Source of the DNA: Curtobacterium aurantiacum
GTDB lineage: Bacteria > Actinomycetota > Actinomycetes > Actinomycetales > Microbacteriaceae
Length of the DNA: 64,000 nt
Direction of reading: 5' to 3'
Assembly (NCBI RefSeq): GCF_018598555.1
Contig: NZ_JAHEWN010000010.1
Coordinates: 1-64,000 of the forward strand
The notes under the pieces: generated by a model
What the model was told of the DNA's origin: nothing
What the model saw: only the letters and a program-made list of their open reading frames with translations
Databases searched by the model: none
Shown here: piece by piece, positions 29,767 through 38,932 of the stretch
Layout: every line of letters begins with the position of its first letter
Position numbering within the stretch: the stretch's first letter is position 1
Program-made: the position numbers and the translations under genes

Positions 29767-29977
29767 CCCCTTTCTCGCAAAAGGTTCGGAATTGCATTCC
29801 CGAACAGGGTGATCACGGTGCGACGTTCGTGGTCTCGCGTCGACGTGCCGGCTGCGTGCCGAGTTCCCGTCGTGCACCGGCGTCGGGCTTCCCGGCTGCA
29901 CCGTGCGCCGTTCGCGAACCGGTGGCAGCTTGCGCGCTCGGTGCGGGGCGGCAGGCGTACACGGTGCGGGCAACCTC

Positions 29978-30015
29978 GCACCGGGTGACGGAACACGCAC
30001 CGGGTGACGGAGCAC
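29978..30015. repeat. 19-base tandem repeat
   Basis: GCACCGGGTGACGGAACAC (29978-29996) and GCACCGGGTGACGGAGCAC (29997-30015) are adjacent and a third partial unit follows. The motif CTCGCACCGnGTGACG also appears near 306-320. No gene is seen in 29805-30035. Confidence 0.65.
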
Positions 30016-30035
30016 GCACCCTGCGCCGCGCACGG

Positions 30036-30070
30036 CGAAGGCCCGGTACCGAATCGGTACCGGGCCTTCG
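30036..30070. terminator. Terminator of the ClpC-like gene
   Basis: CGAAGGCCCGGTACCG and CGGTACCGGGCCTTCG form a perfect 16-bp stem around AAT, 19 bases past the stop of the minus-strand clp gene. Confidence 0.85.
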
Positions 30071-30088
30071 TGTGTGCGTGCGACCGGA

Positions 30089-32698
30089 CTAGACCGCCGC
30101 GTGCTCCGCGACGGTCGCCGTCAGGGAGTCACCCTCGACGTCGATCCGCACGGTGTCCCCCGCGCCGACCCCGCCCTCGACCACCAGGGTCGCGATGCGG
30201 TCGTCGACCTCGCTCTGGATGAGCCGACGGAGCGGGCGTGCGCCGTACTCCGGCTCGTACCCGTGCTCGGCGAGCCAGTCGACCGCCGCGTCGGACACCG
30301 ACAGGAGCATGTCCTGCGCGACGAGCCGGAGCGCCGTGTCCTGCAGCAGCAGCGAGACGATCGCGTGCAGCTGCGCGGGCTCGAGCTTGCGGAACAGCAC
30401 GATCTCGTCGATGCGGTTGATGAACTCGGGCCGCATCGCCTCGCGCAGCTTGCCCATCACGCGGGCCCGCAGGTCGTCCTCGGCGTACCCACCGGCGGCA
30501 CCGACGGGCGCGAACCCGAGCGCTCCCGAGCGGGAGGCCAGGAACTCCGAGCCGATGTTCGACGTCATGATGACGACCGTGTTCCGGAAGTCGACCGTGC
30601 GTCCCTGCCCATCGGTGAGCCGGCCGTCGTCGAGCACCTGCAGCAGCAGGTTGAAGACGTCCGGGTGGGCCTTCTCGACCTCGTCGAGCAGGATCACCGA
30701 GTACGGGTTGCGACGGACACGCTCGGTGAGCTGGCCGGCCTCGTCGTAGCCGACGTACCCGGGAGGGGCACCGACCAGGCGGGACACGGTGTGGCGTTCG
30801 CCGAACTCGCTCATGTCGAAGCGGAGCATGGCGGACTCGTCACCGAACAGTGACGACGCCAGGGCCTTCGCGAGCTCGGTCTTGCCGACGCCCGTCGGGC
30901 CGAGGAACAGGAAGCTGCCCACCGGACGACGCGGGTCGCCCATGCCGGTCCGGCTGCGTCGCACCGCCTTCGCGATCGCCCGCACGGCGTCGTCCTGGCC
31001 GACGACTCGGTCGTGCAGCTCGGACTCGAGCGCGGCGAGCCGCGTCTTGTCGGCCGAGCCGAGGCGGGTCACCGGGATCCCGGTGGCACGCGACACGACG
31101 GCGGCGATGTCGGCTTCCGTGATCGACGTGTCCGCGGACTCCGGACGGGAGGTGCGGGTCGCGTCCGCCGACGAGGCGGCGGTGATCCGGGCCTCCAGTC
31201 CGACGATCTCGTCGCGCAGGTCGGACGCTTCCTCGTAGTGCTCCTCGGCGACCGCGCGGTCCTTGCGGGCCGTCAGGTCGGTGACCTGGGCACGCAGTGC
31301 CTCGACGTCGACGTCGCCCGACAGGGCGAGACGACGGCGTGCGCCGGCCTGGTCGATGAGGTCGATGGCCTTGTCCGGCAGGTGCCGGTCGGTCACGTAG
31401 CGGTGCGAGAGCTCGACGGCGGCGCGGAGCGCCTCGGACGTGTACTCGACGCCGTGGTGCTCGGCGTAGCGCGGGGCGAGGCCGGTCAGGATCGCGACGG
31501 CGTCCTCGACGTTGGGCTCCCCCACCGTGACGGGCTGGAAACGGCGCTCGAGCGCGGCGTCCTTCTCGATCCGGCGGTACTCGTTGAGCGTCGTCGCGCC
31601 GACCAGGTGCAGGTCGCCGCGGGCCAGTCGGGGCTTGAGGATGTTGCCGGCGTCCATCGAGCCGCCCTCGCCGCCGCCACCGGCGCCGACGACGGTGTGG
31701 AGCTCGTCGACGAAGACGATGAGCTCGTCGGCGTGCGCCGCGATCTCGTCCATCGCCTTGGTGAGGCGCTCCTCGAAGTCACCGCGGTAGCGGGTGCCGG
31801 AGAGCATGCCGGGCAGGTCGAGCGCGACGACCCGCTTGCCCTGCAGCAGGGCGGGGACGTCACCGTCGACGATGCGCTGGGCGAGGCCCTCGACGATCGC
31901 GGTCTTGCCGACGCCGGGCTCACCGATCAGCACCGGGTTGTTCTTGGTGCGGCGGAGCAGGATCTCGACGGTCTGCTCGATCTCGTCGGCGCGGCCGATC
32001 ACCGGGTCGACGTGCCCGTCACGGGCGCGCTCGGTCAGGTCGGTGCCGAACTGGTCGAGCGTCGGGGTGTCGCTGTCGGAACCGGACTCGGCCGTTCCGG
32101 TCGTCGCACCGGTTCCTGGCATGGGGCGCCCCTCTCGTGCTGCTGCCGCGGCCTGCTGGGCGTAGTCCTGCATGACCTGCGGGGTGATGCCGGCGCTGGC
32201 GAGCAGCTGGCCGGTCACGGTCTCCTGGTCCATCACGAGCGCGAAGAAGACGTGCTCGGGGTCGGTGTAGGTGCTGCCGAAGCCCCGCGCGGCCTGCGTC
32301 GCCTCGACGAGGATGCGCTGAGCGGTGCCCGTCAGTGCGGGACGGCCGGTCGGCTCGCTCTGCGGCTCGTGCGCCATCGGCAGGCGCTGCTCGATCTCCT
32401 CGGCGAGGCGCTCGGGGTCGACCCCCGCGGATCGCACGACGGCGTCGAACGGTTCGGTGCGGACGAGCACGTGCAGGATGTGCAGTGCGTCGATCTCGCG
32501 CTGCCCCTGCGCGACCGCGTACTCGGCGGTGTGCTGGAGCAGCTCGTGGGTCCGGCGGCTGAGCAGCCGGGTGATGTCGACCGGTCGACCGAACGCGCGG
32601 ACGCGCTGCTGGTCACCGGTGCGCTGTGCCGCGAGCAGGCGGGCGAGGAACTCGTCGAACGAGTCGTTGCTGCCGGTCGGGCCGAACGTCTCTGGCAA
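30089..32698 (-). CDS. ClpC/ClpB-type AAA+ chaperone ATPase
   Basis: Two-ring AAA+ unfoldase. 869 residues: two Clp N-repeats (about 45-105 and 118-180), a linker, first ATPase with GEPGVGKT (259-266), a short UVR-type middle domain (about 460-500), second ATPase with GPTGVGKT, and C-terminal D2-small domain. The short middle domain is ClpC-like, while the operator upstream is of the kind that controls clpB and dnaK, so I do not give a symbol. The start is TTG 32698: AGGAGG lies five bases upstream and no ATG or GTG fits. Probably heat-shock induced through the HAIR element. Confidence 0.9.
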   Translation of the reverse strand: MPETFGPTGSNDSFDEFLARLLAAQRTGDQQRVRAFGRPVDITRLLSRRTHELLQHTAEYAVAQGQREIDALHILHVLVRTEPFDAVVRSAGVDPERLAEEIEQRLPMAHEPQSEPTGRPALTGTAQRILVEATQAARGFGSTYTDPEHVFFALVMDQETVTGQLLASAGITPQVMQDYAQQAAAAAREGRPMPGTGATTGTAESGSDSDTPTLDQFGTDLTERARDGHVDPVIGRADEIEQTVEILLRRTKNNPVLIGEPGVGKTAIVEGLAQRIVDGDVPALLQGKRVVALDLPGMLSGTRYRGDFEERLTKAMDEIAAHADELIVFVDELHTVVGAGGGGEGGSMDAGNILKPRLARGDLHLVGATTLNEYRRIEKDAALERRFQPVTVGEPNVEDAVAILTGLAPRYAEHHGVEYTSEALRAAVELSHRYVTDRHLPDKAIDLIDQAGARRRLALSGDVDVEALRAQVTDLTARKDRAVAEEHYEEASDLRDEIVGLEARITAASSADATRTSRPESADTSITEADIAAVVSRATGIPVTRLGSADKTRLAALESELHDRVVGQDDAVRAIAKAVRRSRTGMGDPRRPVGSFLFLGPTGVGKTELAKALASSLFGDESAMLRFDMSEFGERHTVSRLVGAPPGYVGYDEAGQLTERVRRNPYSVILLDEVEKAHPDVFNLLLQVLDDGRLTDGQGRTVDFRNTVVIMTSNIGSEFLASRSGALGFAPVGAAGGYAEDDLRARVMGKLREAMRPEFINRIDEIVLFRKLEPAQLHAIVSLLLQDTALRLVAQDMLLSVSDAAVDWLAEHGYEPEYGARPLRRLIQSEVDDRIATLVVEGGVGAGDTVRIDVEGDSLTATVAEHAAV

Positions 32699-32715
32699 AG
32701 GGACCTCCTGGGGAA

Positions 32716-32736
32716 CTTGAGTGCCTTCGACTCAAT
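32716..32736 (-). promoter_or_regulatory. HAIR element (HspR operator)
   Basis: CTTGAGT-N7-ACTCAAT matches the HspR-associated inverted repeat CTTGAGT-N7-ACTCAAG at 13 of 14 defined bases. It sits 17 bases before the clp TTG start, close to the AGGAGG ribosome site. HspR itself is not in the window; in other actinobacteria it lies in the dnaK operon. Confidence 0.85.
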
Positions 32737-32794
32737 GCAACGCAGGAGGGCCCGGGTCATTCCCGGGTGCCGAAAAAACTTGCGGCGACTCGAC

Positions 32795-33280
32795 TCAGGT
32801 CCGCGCGATCGGCGCCGCGACCGCCTCGGTGATCCGGGCCAGGTCCGTCGGTGCCACCTCGACGTCGAAGCCGCGACGCCCGCCGGACACGAAGATGCTC
32901 GCGTACGACAGTGCCGACTCGTCGAGCACGGTGCGGAGCCGGGTCTTCTGACCGACCGGGCTGATGCCGCCGACGACGTACCCGGTCCGCTTCTCGGCGA
33001 GGGTCGGGTCCGCCAGGGTCGCCTTCTTGCCCCCGACCGCGGCGGCGATGGCCTTGAGGTCGAGCCGGTTCGCCACCGGCACGATGGCCACGGCGAGGGC
33101 ACCGTCCACGGACACGACGAGGGTCTTGAAGACCTGCTCCTCGCGCAGCCCGAGGGCGGCGGCGGCCTCTTCTCCGAAGTTGGTGGCGCTCTCGTGGTGC
33201 TCGTACACGTGCGGCGTGTACGCAACCCCGGCCGCCTCGAGCGCGACGGTCGCTGGGGTGCTCGGCGAACCTGCGGTCAT
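32795..33280 (-). CDS. ybaK: YbaK/ProX-type aminoacyl-tRNA deacylase
   Basis: 161 residues of the YbaK fold: VYEHHESATNFGEEAAAALG near the N-terminus, FKTLVVSVDG, and the GYVVGGISPVGQK segment diagnostic for Cys-tRNA(Pro) deacylases. It clears Cys mischarged onto tRNA-Pro. ATG 33280 has GGAGG upstream. Only about 60 bases separate its stop from the HAIR element of clp, so both may share a transcript. Confidence 0.92.
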   Translation of the reverse strand: MTAGSPSTPATVALEAAGVAYTPHVYEHHESATNFGEEAAAALGLREEQVFKTLVVSVDGALAVAIVPVANRLDLKAIAAAVGGKKATLADPTLAEKRTGYVVGGISPVGQKTRLRTVLDESALSYASIFVSGGRRGFDVEVAPTDLARITEAVAAPIART

Positions 33281-33346
33281 GCGGCGATCCTCCCCCGTCG
33301 CACCTTCCGGTCCTCGACGGCACGCGGGCGTTACGCTGAACGGACC

Positions 33347-33640
33347 ATGACCGCCGTCCTGCTCGTGCTCCGCGCCACCGCCGCGCTGGTGCTCGGCGAC
33401 CCCGGCGCCGGCGTGCTGCCCCTGCTGGCCATGGCGGCGCTCGGGCTGACCGCGGTCGCCGTGACCGTCGTCGTCGCCCGGCTGCTCGTCGCCGTGCTGG
33501 CGGCCGTCCTCGGGGTCGGCTCGGCATCCGTGTCGGAGCGGTCGGCGGTGCCCGACCTGGTCACCCGGATCGGGTGGAGCCACCCCGACGCCGACGGACA
33601 CGTCCGCTCACGGGCACCGGGGGTCGCGACCCCGGCCTGA
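33347..33640 (+). CDS. Small two-helix membrane protein (DUF6412-like)
   Basis: 97 residues: two hydrophobic segments (AVLLVLRATAALVLG and GLTAVAVTVVVARLLVAVLA) and a polar tail ending RSRAPGVATPA. The tail and its position just before a short YidC recall the DUF6412 family of Microbacteriaceae; tentative. TACGCT at 33332-33337 is nine bases before ATG 33347, so the 5' leader would be only a few bases. Confidence 0.65.
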   Translation: MTAVLLVLRATAALVLGDPGAGVLPLLAMAALGLTAVAVTVVVARLLVAVLAAVLGVGSASVSERSAVPDLVTRIGWSHPDADGHVRSRAPGVATPA

Positions 33641-33701
33641 CCACCGACCGGTGGCCGGGCCGCTCGCGCACCCCGCTGGCCCACCACCGATCGGAACCGT
33701 C

Positions 33702-34439
33702 ATGGACCTGTCCACCCTGCCCCTCGTCGGCCCGCTGCTGCACGGCGGCGCGGACCTCGTCGCCGCCCTCACCGCGGCGCTCTCCCCCGTCGCCGGCTCG
33801 TTCGCCGCGGCGATCGCCGTCGTGCTCCTCACCCTGGCTGTCCGCCTGGTGCTCGTCCCGCTGTCCGTGCTGCAGGTGCGGGCCGAGCGCGACCGTCGGC
33901 GCCTCGCACCACAGCTCGCGGCGCTGCGGAAGCGGTACGGCCGCGACACCCAGCGCCTGCAGCGGGCGATGCAGCAGCTCTACACCGACGAGAAGGTCTC
34001 GCCGCTGGCCGGCTGCCTGCCCGTCCTCGCGCAGGCACCCGTCGTGTCGCTCGTCTACGCCCTGTTCACGCAGGCCTCGATCGGCGGCACCGCGAACGCG
34101 CTGCTCGAGGCGACGCTCGTCGGCGTGCCGCTCGGCCACTCGCTGTTCGTCACGCTCACGTCGCCGCTGTGGGCCCACGCCTGGGTGGTGCTGCTCCTGC
34201 TGGCGGTGCTCGCCGTCGTCGTCGAGCTCAGCCGCCGGTCGAACGCGCGCTGGAACCCGGTGCCGTCCCCGGAGCCGGGCGTTCCCGGGGCCGCCGCGAC
34301 CGCGGCGATCGGTCGGTACGTGCCGTTCGTCACGGTCGTGTTCGCGGCGATCGCGCCGCTCGCCGCCGCACTGTACGTCGTGACGAGTGCGGCCTGGACG
34401 TACGGCGAACGCGCCGTGCTGCGCCGCGTGGTCCGCTAG
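33702..34439 (+). CDS. YidC/Oxa1-family membrane insertase (short, probably second copy)
   Basis: 245 residues with five hydrophobic spans and the conserved loop EKVSPLAGCLPVLAQAPVVSLVYALF; an Arg in TLAVRLVLVPL lies in the groove helix. No periplasmic domain, as usual in Gram-positives. The main actinobacterial yidC lies near rpmH-rnpA, which is absent here, so this is probably a paralogue. ATG 33702 is chosen at the start of homology. Its stop overlaps the stop of the convergent small gene as CTAG. Confidence 0.85.
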   Translation: MDLSTLPLVGPLLHGGADLVAALTAALSPVAGSFAAAIAVVLLTLAVRLVLVPLSVLQVRAERDRRRLAPQLAALRKRYGRDTQRLQRAMQQLYTDEKVSPLAGCLPVLAQAPVVSLVYALFTQASIGGTANALLEATLVGVPLGHSLFVTLTSPLWAHAWVVLLLLAVLAVVVELSRRSNARWNPVPSPEPGVPGAAATAAIGRYVPFVTVVFAAIAPLAAALYVVTSAAWTYGERAVLRRVVR

Positions 34440-34651
34440 CCGCCCTGGCCCTCCTGCTGCGGGCCCTGGTCGACCGGGTCGTACTCGGTGCCGCGACCCT
34501 GCTCTTCGTCGGCGGTCGGCACGTGGCGTTCGGTCCCGGCGCCGCCGGGGCTCGTCGCGACGTAGTCGGCCTCGCCGGACTGGGTGTCGTGGCTCAGCGG
34601 CTCGAGGGTGTCGGCGTCGGGGTCGTGCTGCGGCATGGGGTCGGTGCTCAT
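34436..34651 (-). CDS. Small acidic protein of unknown function
   Basis: 71 residues, no hydrophobic segment, rich in Asp, Glu, Gly and Gln, likely disordered. GGAGTAGG lies upstream of ATG 34651. The stop shares CTAG with the convergent insertase gene. No family recognised; supported by start context and a sensible acidic composition only. Confidence 0.55.
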   Translation of the reverse strand: MSTDPMPQHDPDADTLEPLSHDTQSGEADYVATSPGGAGTERHVPTADEEQGRGTEYDPVDQGPQQEGQGG

Positions 34652-34744
34652 GCACCACGCCTACTCCCCCGTTCTGGGTGCGCGCGCACGGGTGCGCCGG
34701 TGCACGATGGACGGGTCCACGCGACCGGCAGAGCGGGAGTGCGC

Positions 34745-35668
34745 ATGGCCCACGACGACGTGGCAGCGGAACGGGACCGGCTCGAGGCCGTCGCCTGGGG
34801 AGCAGGATCGAGCCCGGCGGACGCGGCGCGCGCCCGGATCGCGCTGCAGGACCTGGAACGCGGGCGGCGGTCGCGCGTGCGTGCGGTCGTGACGGCGCGG
34901 GATCCACTGCCGGGAGGCCCGGGTCCGGTCCGCACGTCCGTCCCGTCCGCGACGCGATCGGGTCCAGAGCCGGTGCCGGTGTCGGTGCCCGTGTCCTCGC
35001 CGGCTGACGCGGCGGTCCTGTCCTTGCCCGCCAGCGCGGCGGCGGTGCCTGCCGAAGCCGACGTGCCGGAGGGGACCGACGGCGGTGGGGGCGACCACGT
35101 GGACGACGCGCGCGGCGACGGCGGGGATGCGCCGGGCCTCCAGGCCGTGCCGACCGGACGGTCCCGGTGGCGACAGTGGCTGTGGACGGAGCGGCCACGC
35201 GCCTGGATCGCCGGCGGTGCCGCCGCAGCGGTGGGTGTGGCGTTCGCGGCCGGGACGCTCGTCGGCACCGCGCAGCCCGACGTCGCCGCAGCGCCGAGTG
35301 TCACGCCGACGGCGGGGACCGTGACGCTCGAGCAGCTGCTCGACGTCCCGCAGACGTACGCCGACCAGCTGCCGGGGCCGGTCGCGGCACCGGTGAGCCT
35401 GCACACGACGCGACTGGTCTTCACGAACCGGGCACTCGACGGTGGGACCGCCGAGACGCCGTGGAACGTCTGGGCCGGCGTCGGGACGGACCGGTCGACG
35501 ATCTGCCTGGTGGCGACGGCGGACCGGATCGAGTCGTCGACGGCGTGCTTCCCGCGGCAGGACGCGCTGCACGGATCGGTGTCGATGTCGGCGCAGTCCA
35601 GGAGCGGCACGCTCACGATCGAGCTGCGAGGCGGCGGGGTACAGGGCCGGGTGACGAACGAGTACTGA
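34745..35668 (+). CDS. Single-span membrane protein with extracytoplasmic domain
   Basis: 307 residues. A charged N-terminal segment, a Pro/Val/Ala-rich linker, one hydrophobic span around 150-175 (WIAGGAAAAVGVAFAAGTLVG) and a C-terminal domain with two Cys (TICLVATADR, STACFPRQ) that may form a disulfide outside the cell. No domain recognised. ATG 34745 has GGGAG upstream; the frame is open much further back but only overlaps yidC. Confidence 0.7.
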   Translation: MAHDDVAAERDRLEAVAWGAGSSPADAARARIALQDLERGRRSRVRAVVTARDPLPGGPGPVRTSVPSATRSGPEPVPVSVPVSSPADAAVLSLPASAAAVPAEADVPEGTDGGGGDHVDDARGDGGDAPGLQAVPTGRSRWRQWLWTERPRAWIAGGAAAAVGVAFAAGTLVGTAQPDVAAAPSVTPTAGTVTLEQLLDVPQTYADQLPGPVAAPVSLHTTRLVFTNRALDGGTAETPWNVWAGVGTDRSTICLVATADRIESSTACFPRQDALHGSVSMSAQSRSGTLTIELRGGGVQGRVTNEY

Positions 35669-35695
35669 GTGGCGGTCCGGCACCTGAGTGTTTCG

Positions 35696-35709
35696 TTGGA
35701 GCGCTCCGA
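35696..35709. promoter_or_regulatory. Candidate operator upstream of the MFS pump
   Basis: GGAGCGCTCC (35698-35707) is a perfect palindrome resembling LacI-type operators, about 190 bases before the MFS start. The 35669-35897 gap otherwise shows no gene. Confidence 0.35.
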
Positions 35710-35897
35710 TGTATCTGCCGGATGCCCTCGCGAGAGTCGTTCCATCGTGCAACACTGGATGAGCGCACTCGTCGTGGAGTCGTACCCACATCATCCACAT
35801 CCGCCAGCGAGCGCGCCCCGCAGACCCTCCCGGTCACCGCCGTCAGAACGAACGGCATCGTCGCGCGCTCCACCGTGCCTCGGAGGAGGTCAGCAGC

Positions 35898-37259
35898 GTG
35901 TCCACCAACACCACCACCTCGGCCGTGTCGACCCACACGCGGCCGATCACCGTCACCAGTCAGTCCATCGTCGGCATCGCCGTGCTCGGGCTGGCCACGT
36001 TCTTCGCCATCACCACCGAGCTCATGCCCGTCGGGCTGCTCGGCACGATGAGCGCCGACCTCGGCGTGACCGAGGCCACCATGGGCATCGTCATCACCGT
36101 GTACGCCGCGGCCGTCGCGCTCCTCGCGCTGCCGCTCACCGCGTTCACCGCGAAGCTGCCCCGCAAGACCGTGCTCGTCGCCACGCTCGTCGGCTACACC
36201 GTGTCGAACCTGATGGTCGCGCTCGCGCCGTCGTTCGCCGTGGTCTGCGCCGGACGCGTCGTCGGCGGCATCGCGCACGCACTGTTCTTCTCGGTCGCCT
36301 CGGCGTACGCCACCCGGATCGTGCCACCGCGGCTGGCGGGACGGGCGATCGCGTTCGTGTACTCGGGCAGCTCGCTCGGGTTCGTGCTCGGCGTGCCCGT
36401 CGCGACCTGGGTGGCGCAGCACATCGGCTGGCGCCAGGCGGTCTTCTCCGTCGGGATCGCCGCAGCAGCACTCGCGGTCGTCGCCCTGCTGTTCCTGCCC
36501 GCCGTCCGCGGAGCCTCGTCGCCGCACATCGGGTCGCCGAAGGCCTGGGCGCGCACCGGACTGCTGTCCGTCGTGATCGCCGACATGCTCCTGTTCGGCG
36601 GCCACTACGTCGTCTACACCTACATCGGGCCGTACTCCATCGACGCCGGGCTCGACGCCGGCATGGTGAGCGGGGCGCTGCTCGTGCTCGGCGGCACCGG
36701 CGTCGTCGGGCTCTGGCTCGCCGGCATGTTCGTCGACCGAGCACCCCGGCAGACCCTGATCGCCTCGGTCGCGGTGATGGCCGTGGCCTTCGCGACGATG
36801 CCGTTCGTGCACGGCTCGCTGATGGGCACGATGGTCGTCGCAGGCGTCTGGATGGCGGCGAACGGCACCACCGGCACGCTCTTCATGGCCGCGGCGATCC
36901 GGGCCGGGGGCGTCTCCCCCGACATCGCCGGTGCGCTCGTCAACGGGGCGTCGAACATCGGCATCGCCGGTGGTGCGGCGTTCGGCGGGCAGGCGCTCGG
37001 GATCGTCGGGCTGCAGTACCTGCCGTTCGCCGGGGCCGCGGTGCTCGTCGGGGCGCTCGGGGTCGTCGTGATGGCGCGTCGTGGGTTCCCGGTGCACTCG
37101 CACACGCAGGAGCACCTGTCGACCTCGTCGATCGAGGCGATCACGTCGTCGCTCGCCGTCGTCACCACGTCGGTGCCGGTGGTCGGGCGGGCGATCCAGA
37201 CGATGACCGGGTCGATCGGCGTCGTGACCGGTTCGGTGCGGCGGCCGCGGACGCGGTAG
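35898..37259 (+). CDS. MFS transporter, DHA1-type drug efflux family
   Basis: 453 residues with twelve predicted helices, the motif A-like loop after helix two (TAFTAKLPRKTVLV) and GRVVGGIAHALFFSVASAYA in helices four and five, as in AraJ/NepI-like proton antiporters. Substrate unknown. The C-terminal 60 residues are a polar tail beyond the last helix. GTG 35898 has GGAGGAGG upstream. No regulator gene is adjacent. Confidence 0.9.
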   Translation: MSTNTTTSAVSTHTRPITVTSQSIVGIAVLGLATFFAITTELMPVGLLGTMSADLGVTEATMGIVITVYAAAVALLALPLTAFTAKLPRKTVLVATLVGYTVSNLMVALAPSFAVVCAGRVVGGIAHALFFSVASAYATRIVPPRLAGRAIAFVYSGSSLGFVLGVPVATWVAQHIGWRQAVFSVGIAAAALAVVALLFLPAVRGASSPHIGSPKAWARTGLLSVVIADMLLFGGHYVVYTYIGPYSIDAGLDAGMVSGALLVLGGTGVVGLWLAGMFVDRAPRQTLIASVAVMAVAFATMPFVHGSLMGTMVVAGVWMAANGTTGTLFMAAAIRAGGVSPDIAGALVNGASNIGIAGGAAFGGQALGIVGLQYLPFAGAAVLVGALGVVVMARRGFPVHSHTQEHLSTSSIEAITSSLAVVTTSVPVVGRAIQTMTGSIGVVTGSVRRPRTR

Positions 37260-37406
37260 GGGCGGGCGCGGGCGCGCGCTTCGGCCCGGGCTCGGTCGCC
37301 GAGCGGTCACGACATGCCGTTGGCGTGGTGTCGGGGTCGCACGAAGTGTCGGCTGGAGGCCCGTCGGACGACAGTTCGTGCCCCCTCGACGAACACGAGC
37401 GGCGCG

Positions 37407-37886
37407 TCAGGACCCGCCAGCACCGCAGCCGAGCGCGACGAGGGCGTCGATCGCCGCGACCTGCCCGGCCACCACGAGCTCCCGCGCCTCGTCGAGGCCG
37501 AACCACCGTGCGTCGTCCACCTCGGGCACCTCGACGAACCGCGCCGACCCACGCGGCAGCTCGAGGCGAACGGTGTTGCTCCGCACCGTGTCGACCGAGA
37601 ACCCTGACGCCTCGGCCGCGAAGACCCGCACGCGCTTGCCTGACGCCTGACGGAATTCCCCCAGGTCGGTCAGGTCCGCGGCGGTCACCGGGGCGGGCAC
37701 GCCGATCTCCTCGGCGAACTCGCGCAGCGCGGTGCCGAGCGGCTCCTCGCCCGCCTCGACCAGCCCCTTCGGGATCGACCAGGCACGCGGTCTGTTCCGC
37801 CAGAACGGTCCGCCCATGTGCGCGAGGAAGACCTCCGGCCCGGACGGACCGGCCCGGTGCAGCAACAGTCCGGCGCTCACGACCAC
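37407..37886 (-). CDS. Nudix hydrolase
   Basis: 159 residues with the Nudix box GLVEAGEEPLGTAL-RE-FAEEIG, complete in its glutamates. FLAHMGGPFWRN and AWSIPKG before the box resemble MutT-like house-cleaning enzymes. Substrate unknown. GTG 37886 lies six bases after TAGTCT (37898 to 37893, minus strand), a leaderless arrangement. Convergent with the MFS gene. Confidence 0.9.
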   Translation of the reverse strand: MVVSAGLLLHRAGPSGPEVFLAHMGGPFWRNRPRAWSIPKGLVEAGEEPLGTALREFAEEIGVPAPVTAADLTDLGEFRQASGKRVRVFAAEASGFSVDTVRSNTVRLELPRGSARFVEVPEVDDARWFGLDEARELVVAGQVAAIDALVALGCGAGGS

Positions 37887-37892
37887 GTCCCG

Positions 37893-37898
37893 AGACTA
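37893..37898 (-). promoter_or_regulatory. -10 box of the Nudix gene
   Basis: TAGTCT on the minus strand, six bases before GTG 37886, predicting a transcript that starts at the codon. Confidence 0.5.
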
Positions 37899-38062
37899 CG
37901 CAGGACCGGCCGGGAGGCCCGGATCACCACAGACGCACCGCGCACCACCCGACGGGCCCGGTTCCACCGCCGGTTCCCCACACCCACCCCGGGAGTACCG
38001 TGTGGCGCACGGAGCGCCGTGTGACGCCCCCGGAGGACCTGCGATGGAGGAGGCCGATCGGG

Positions 38063-38932
38063 ATGGACGAACGATGGACGACGGTGACGCTTGCCGCGGA
38101 CGCCGCGATGCCGCACGACGAGGCGCTGCGGTGGATCGCTGCCCGCGCGGGCAGCGGGATCGAGCGGATCCGGATCATCGGTGCCGACCCGGCGATCGAG
38201 GGTCCCGGGCCGGTGGCCGACCGCCTGGCCGAAGCCGCTCGCGCCGCCCTGCCCGCAGCCACCGTCGAGGTGCACCGGCATGCCGGGCCGTTCGCCAGCG
38301 CCCTGGTCGAGGAGTCGGACGGCGGTGACGTCCTGGTCATCGGGACCTTCCGCAGCCGACGGGGCTCCACCGCCGGTGGGGATCCCGCACGGGTGGCGGT
38401 CCGCGCCGCCGTGCCGACCGTGATCGTGCCGGAGGGACCGCACCCGATCGACGGCGACGTCGTGCTGGCCGTCGAGGAGCCGGTCGACGAACGGGCCGTG
38501 TCGATCGCCGTCGCCGAGGCTGTCCGGATGCGCCGACGTCTCACGCTCCTCCGGGCCTGGGAGATGCCGGTGCTGACCCGGACCGGGCTCACCGACTTCG
38601 CCGAGGACCCCCTGCGGTGGCGTACCCGGAACGCCGAGCTGCTCCAGCGCGTCACCGACGACTTGACGGCGCGGTACCCGACGCTGCGGATCCGGCCGCT
38701 GCTCGTCGAGGGGCACCCCGGGCACGCCATCGCGTCGCGCACCCGTCGGGCCTCGCTCGTCGTGCTCGGGCGCGGGCACGTGCGGGTGCTGTCCGGCGCA
38801 CTGCTGCACGACGTCGTGCGGGAGACCGCGGCGCCGGTCTGCGTCGTCCCGCCGGCGGCCCACACGGACAGCGCGGGGTCCGAACGGGTCAGCCGGCGAG
38901 TTCCCGGATCGCGTCGGCCATCTGGTCGGTGA
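38063..38932 (+). CDS. Universal-stress-protein-like tandem protein
   Basis: 289 residues forming two Usp-like alpha/beta halves. The second half ends with LVVLGRGHVRVLSGALLHDV and APVCVVP, the usual nucleotide-binding G-x2-G-x9-G(S/T) region in degenerate form. The first half lacks it. Cytoplasmic. ATG 38063 has GGAGGAGG upstream. Its last 44 bases overlap the end of the convergent lipase gene. Confidence 0.82.
   Translation: MDERWTTVTLAADAAMPHDEALRWIAARAGSGIERIRIIGADPAIEGPGPVADRLAEAARAALPAATVEVHRHAGPFASALVEESDGGDVLVIGTFRSRRGSTAGGDPARVAVRAAVPTVIVPEGPHPIDGDVVLAVEEPVDERAVSIAVAEAVRMRRRLTLLRAWEMPVLTRTGLTDFAEDPLRWRTRNAELLQRVTDDLTARYPTLRIRPLLVEGHPGHAIASRTRRASLVVLGRGHVRVLSGALLHDVVRETAAPVCVVPPAAHTDSAGSERVSRRVPGSRRPSGR

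Noticed and set aside
31013-33640. Long frame joined to the 97-residue membrane protein
   Set aside because: Upstream part is antisense to clp and ybaK. Only the last 97 residues from ATG 33347 look like a real protein.
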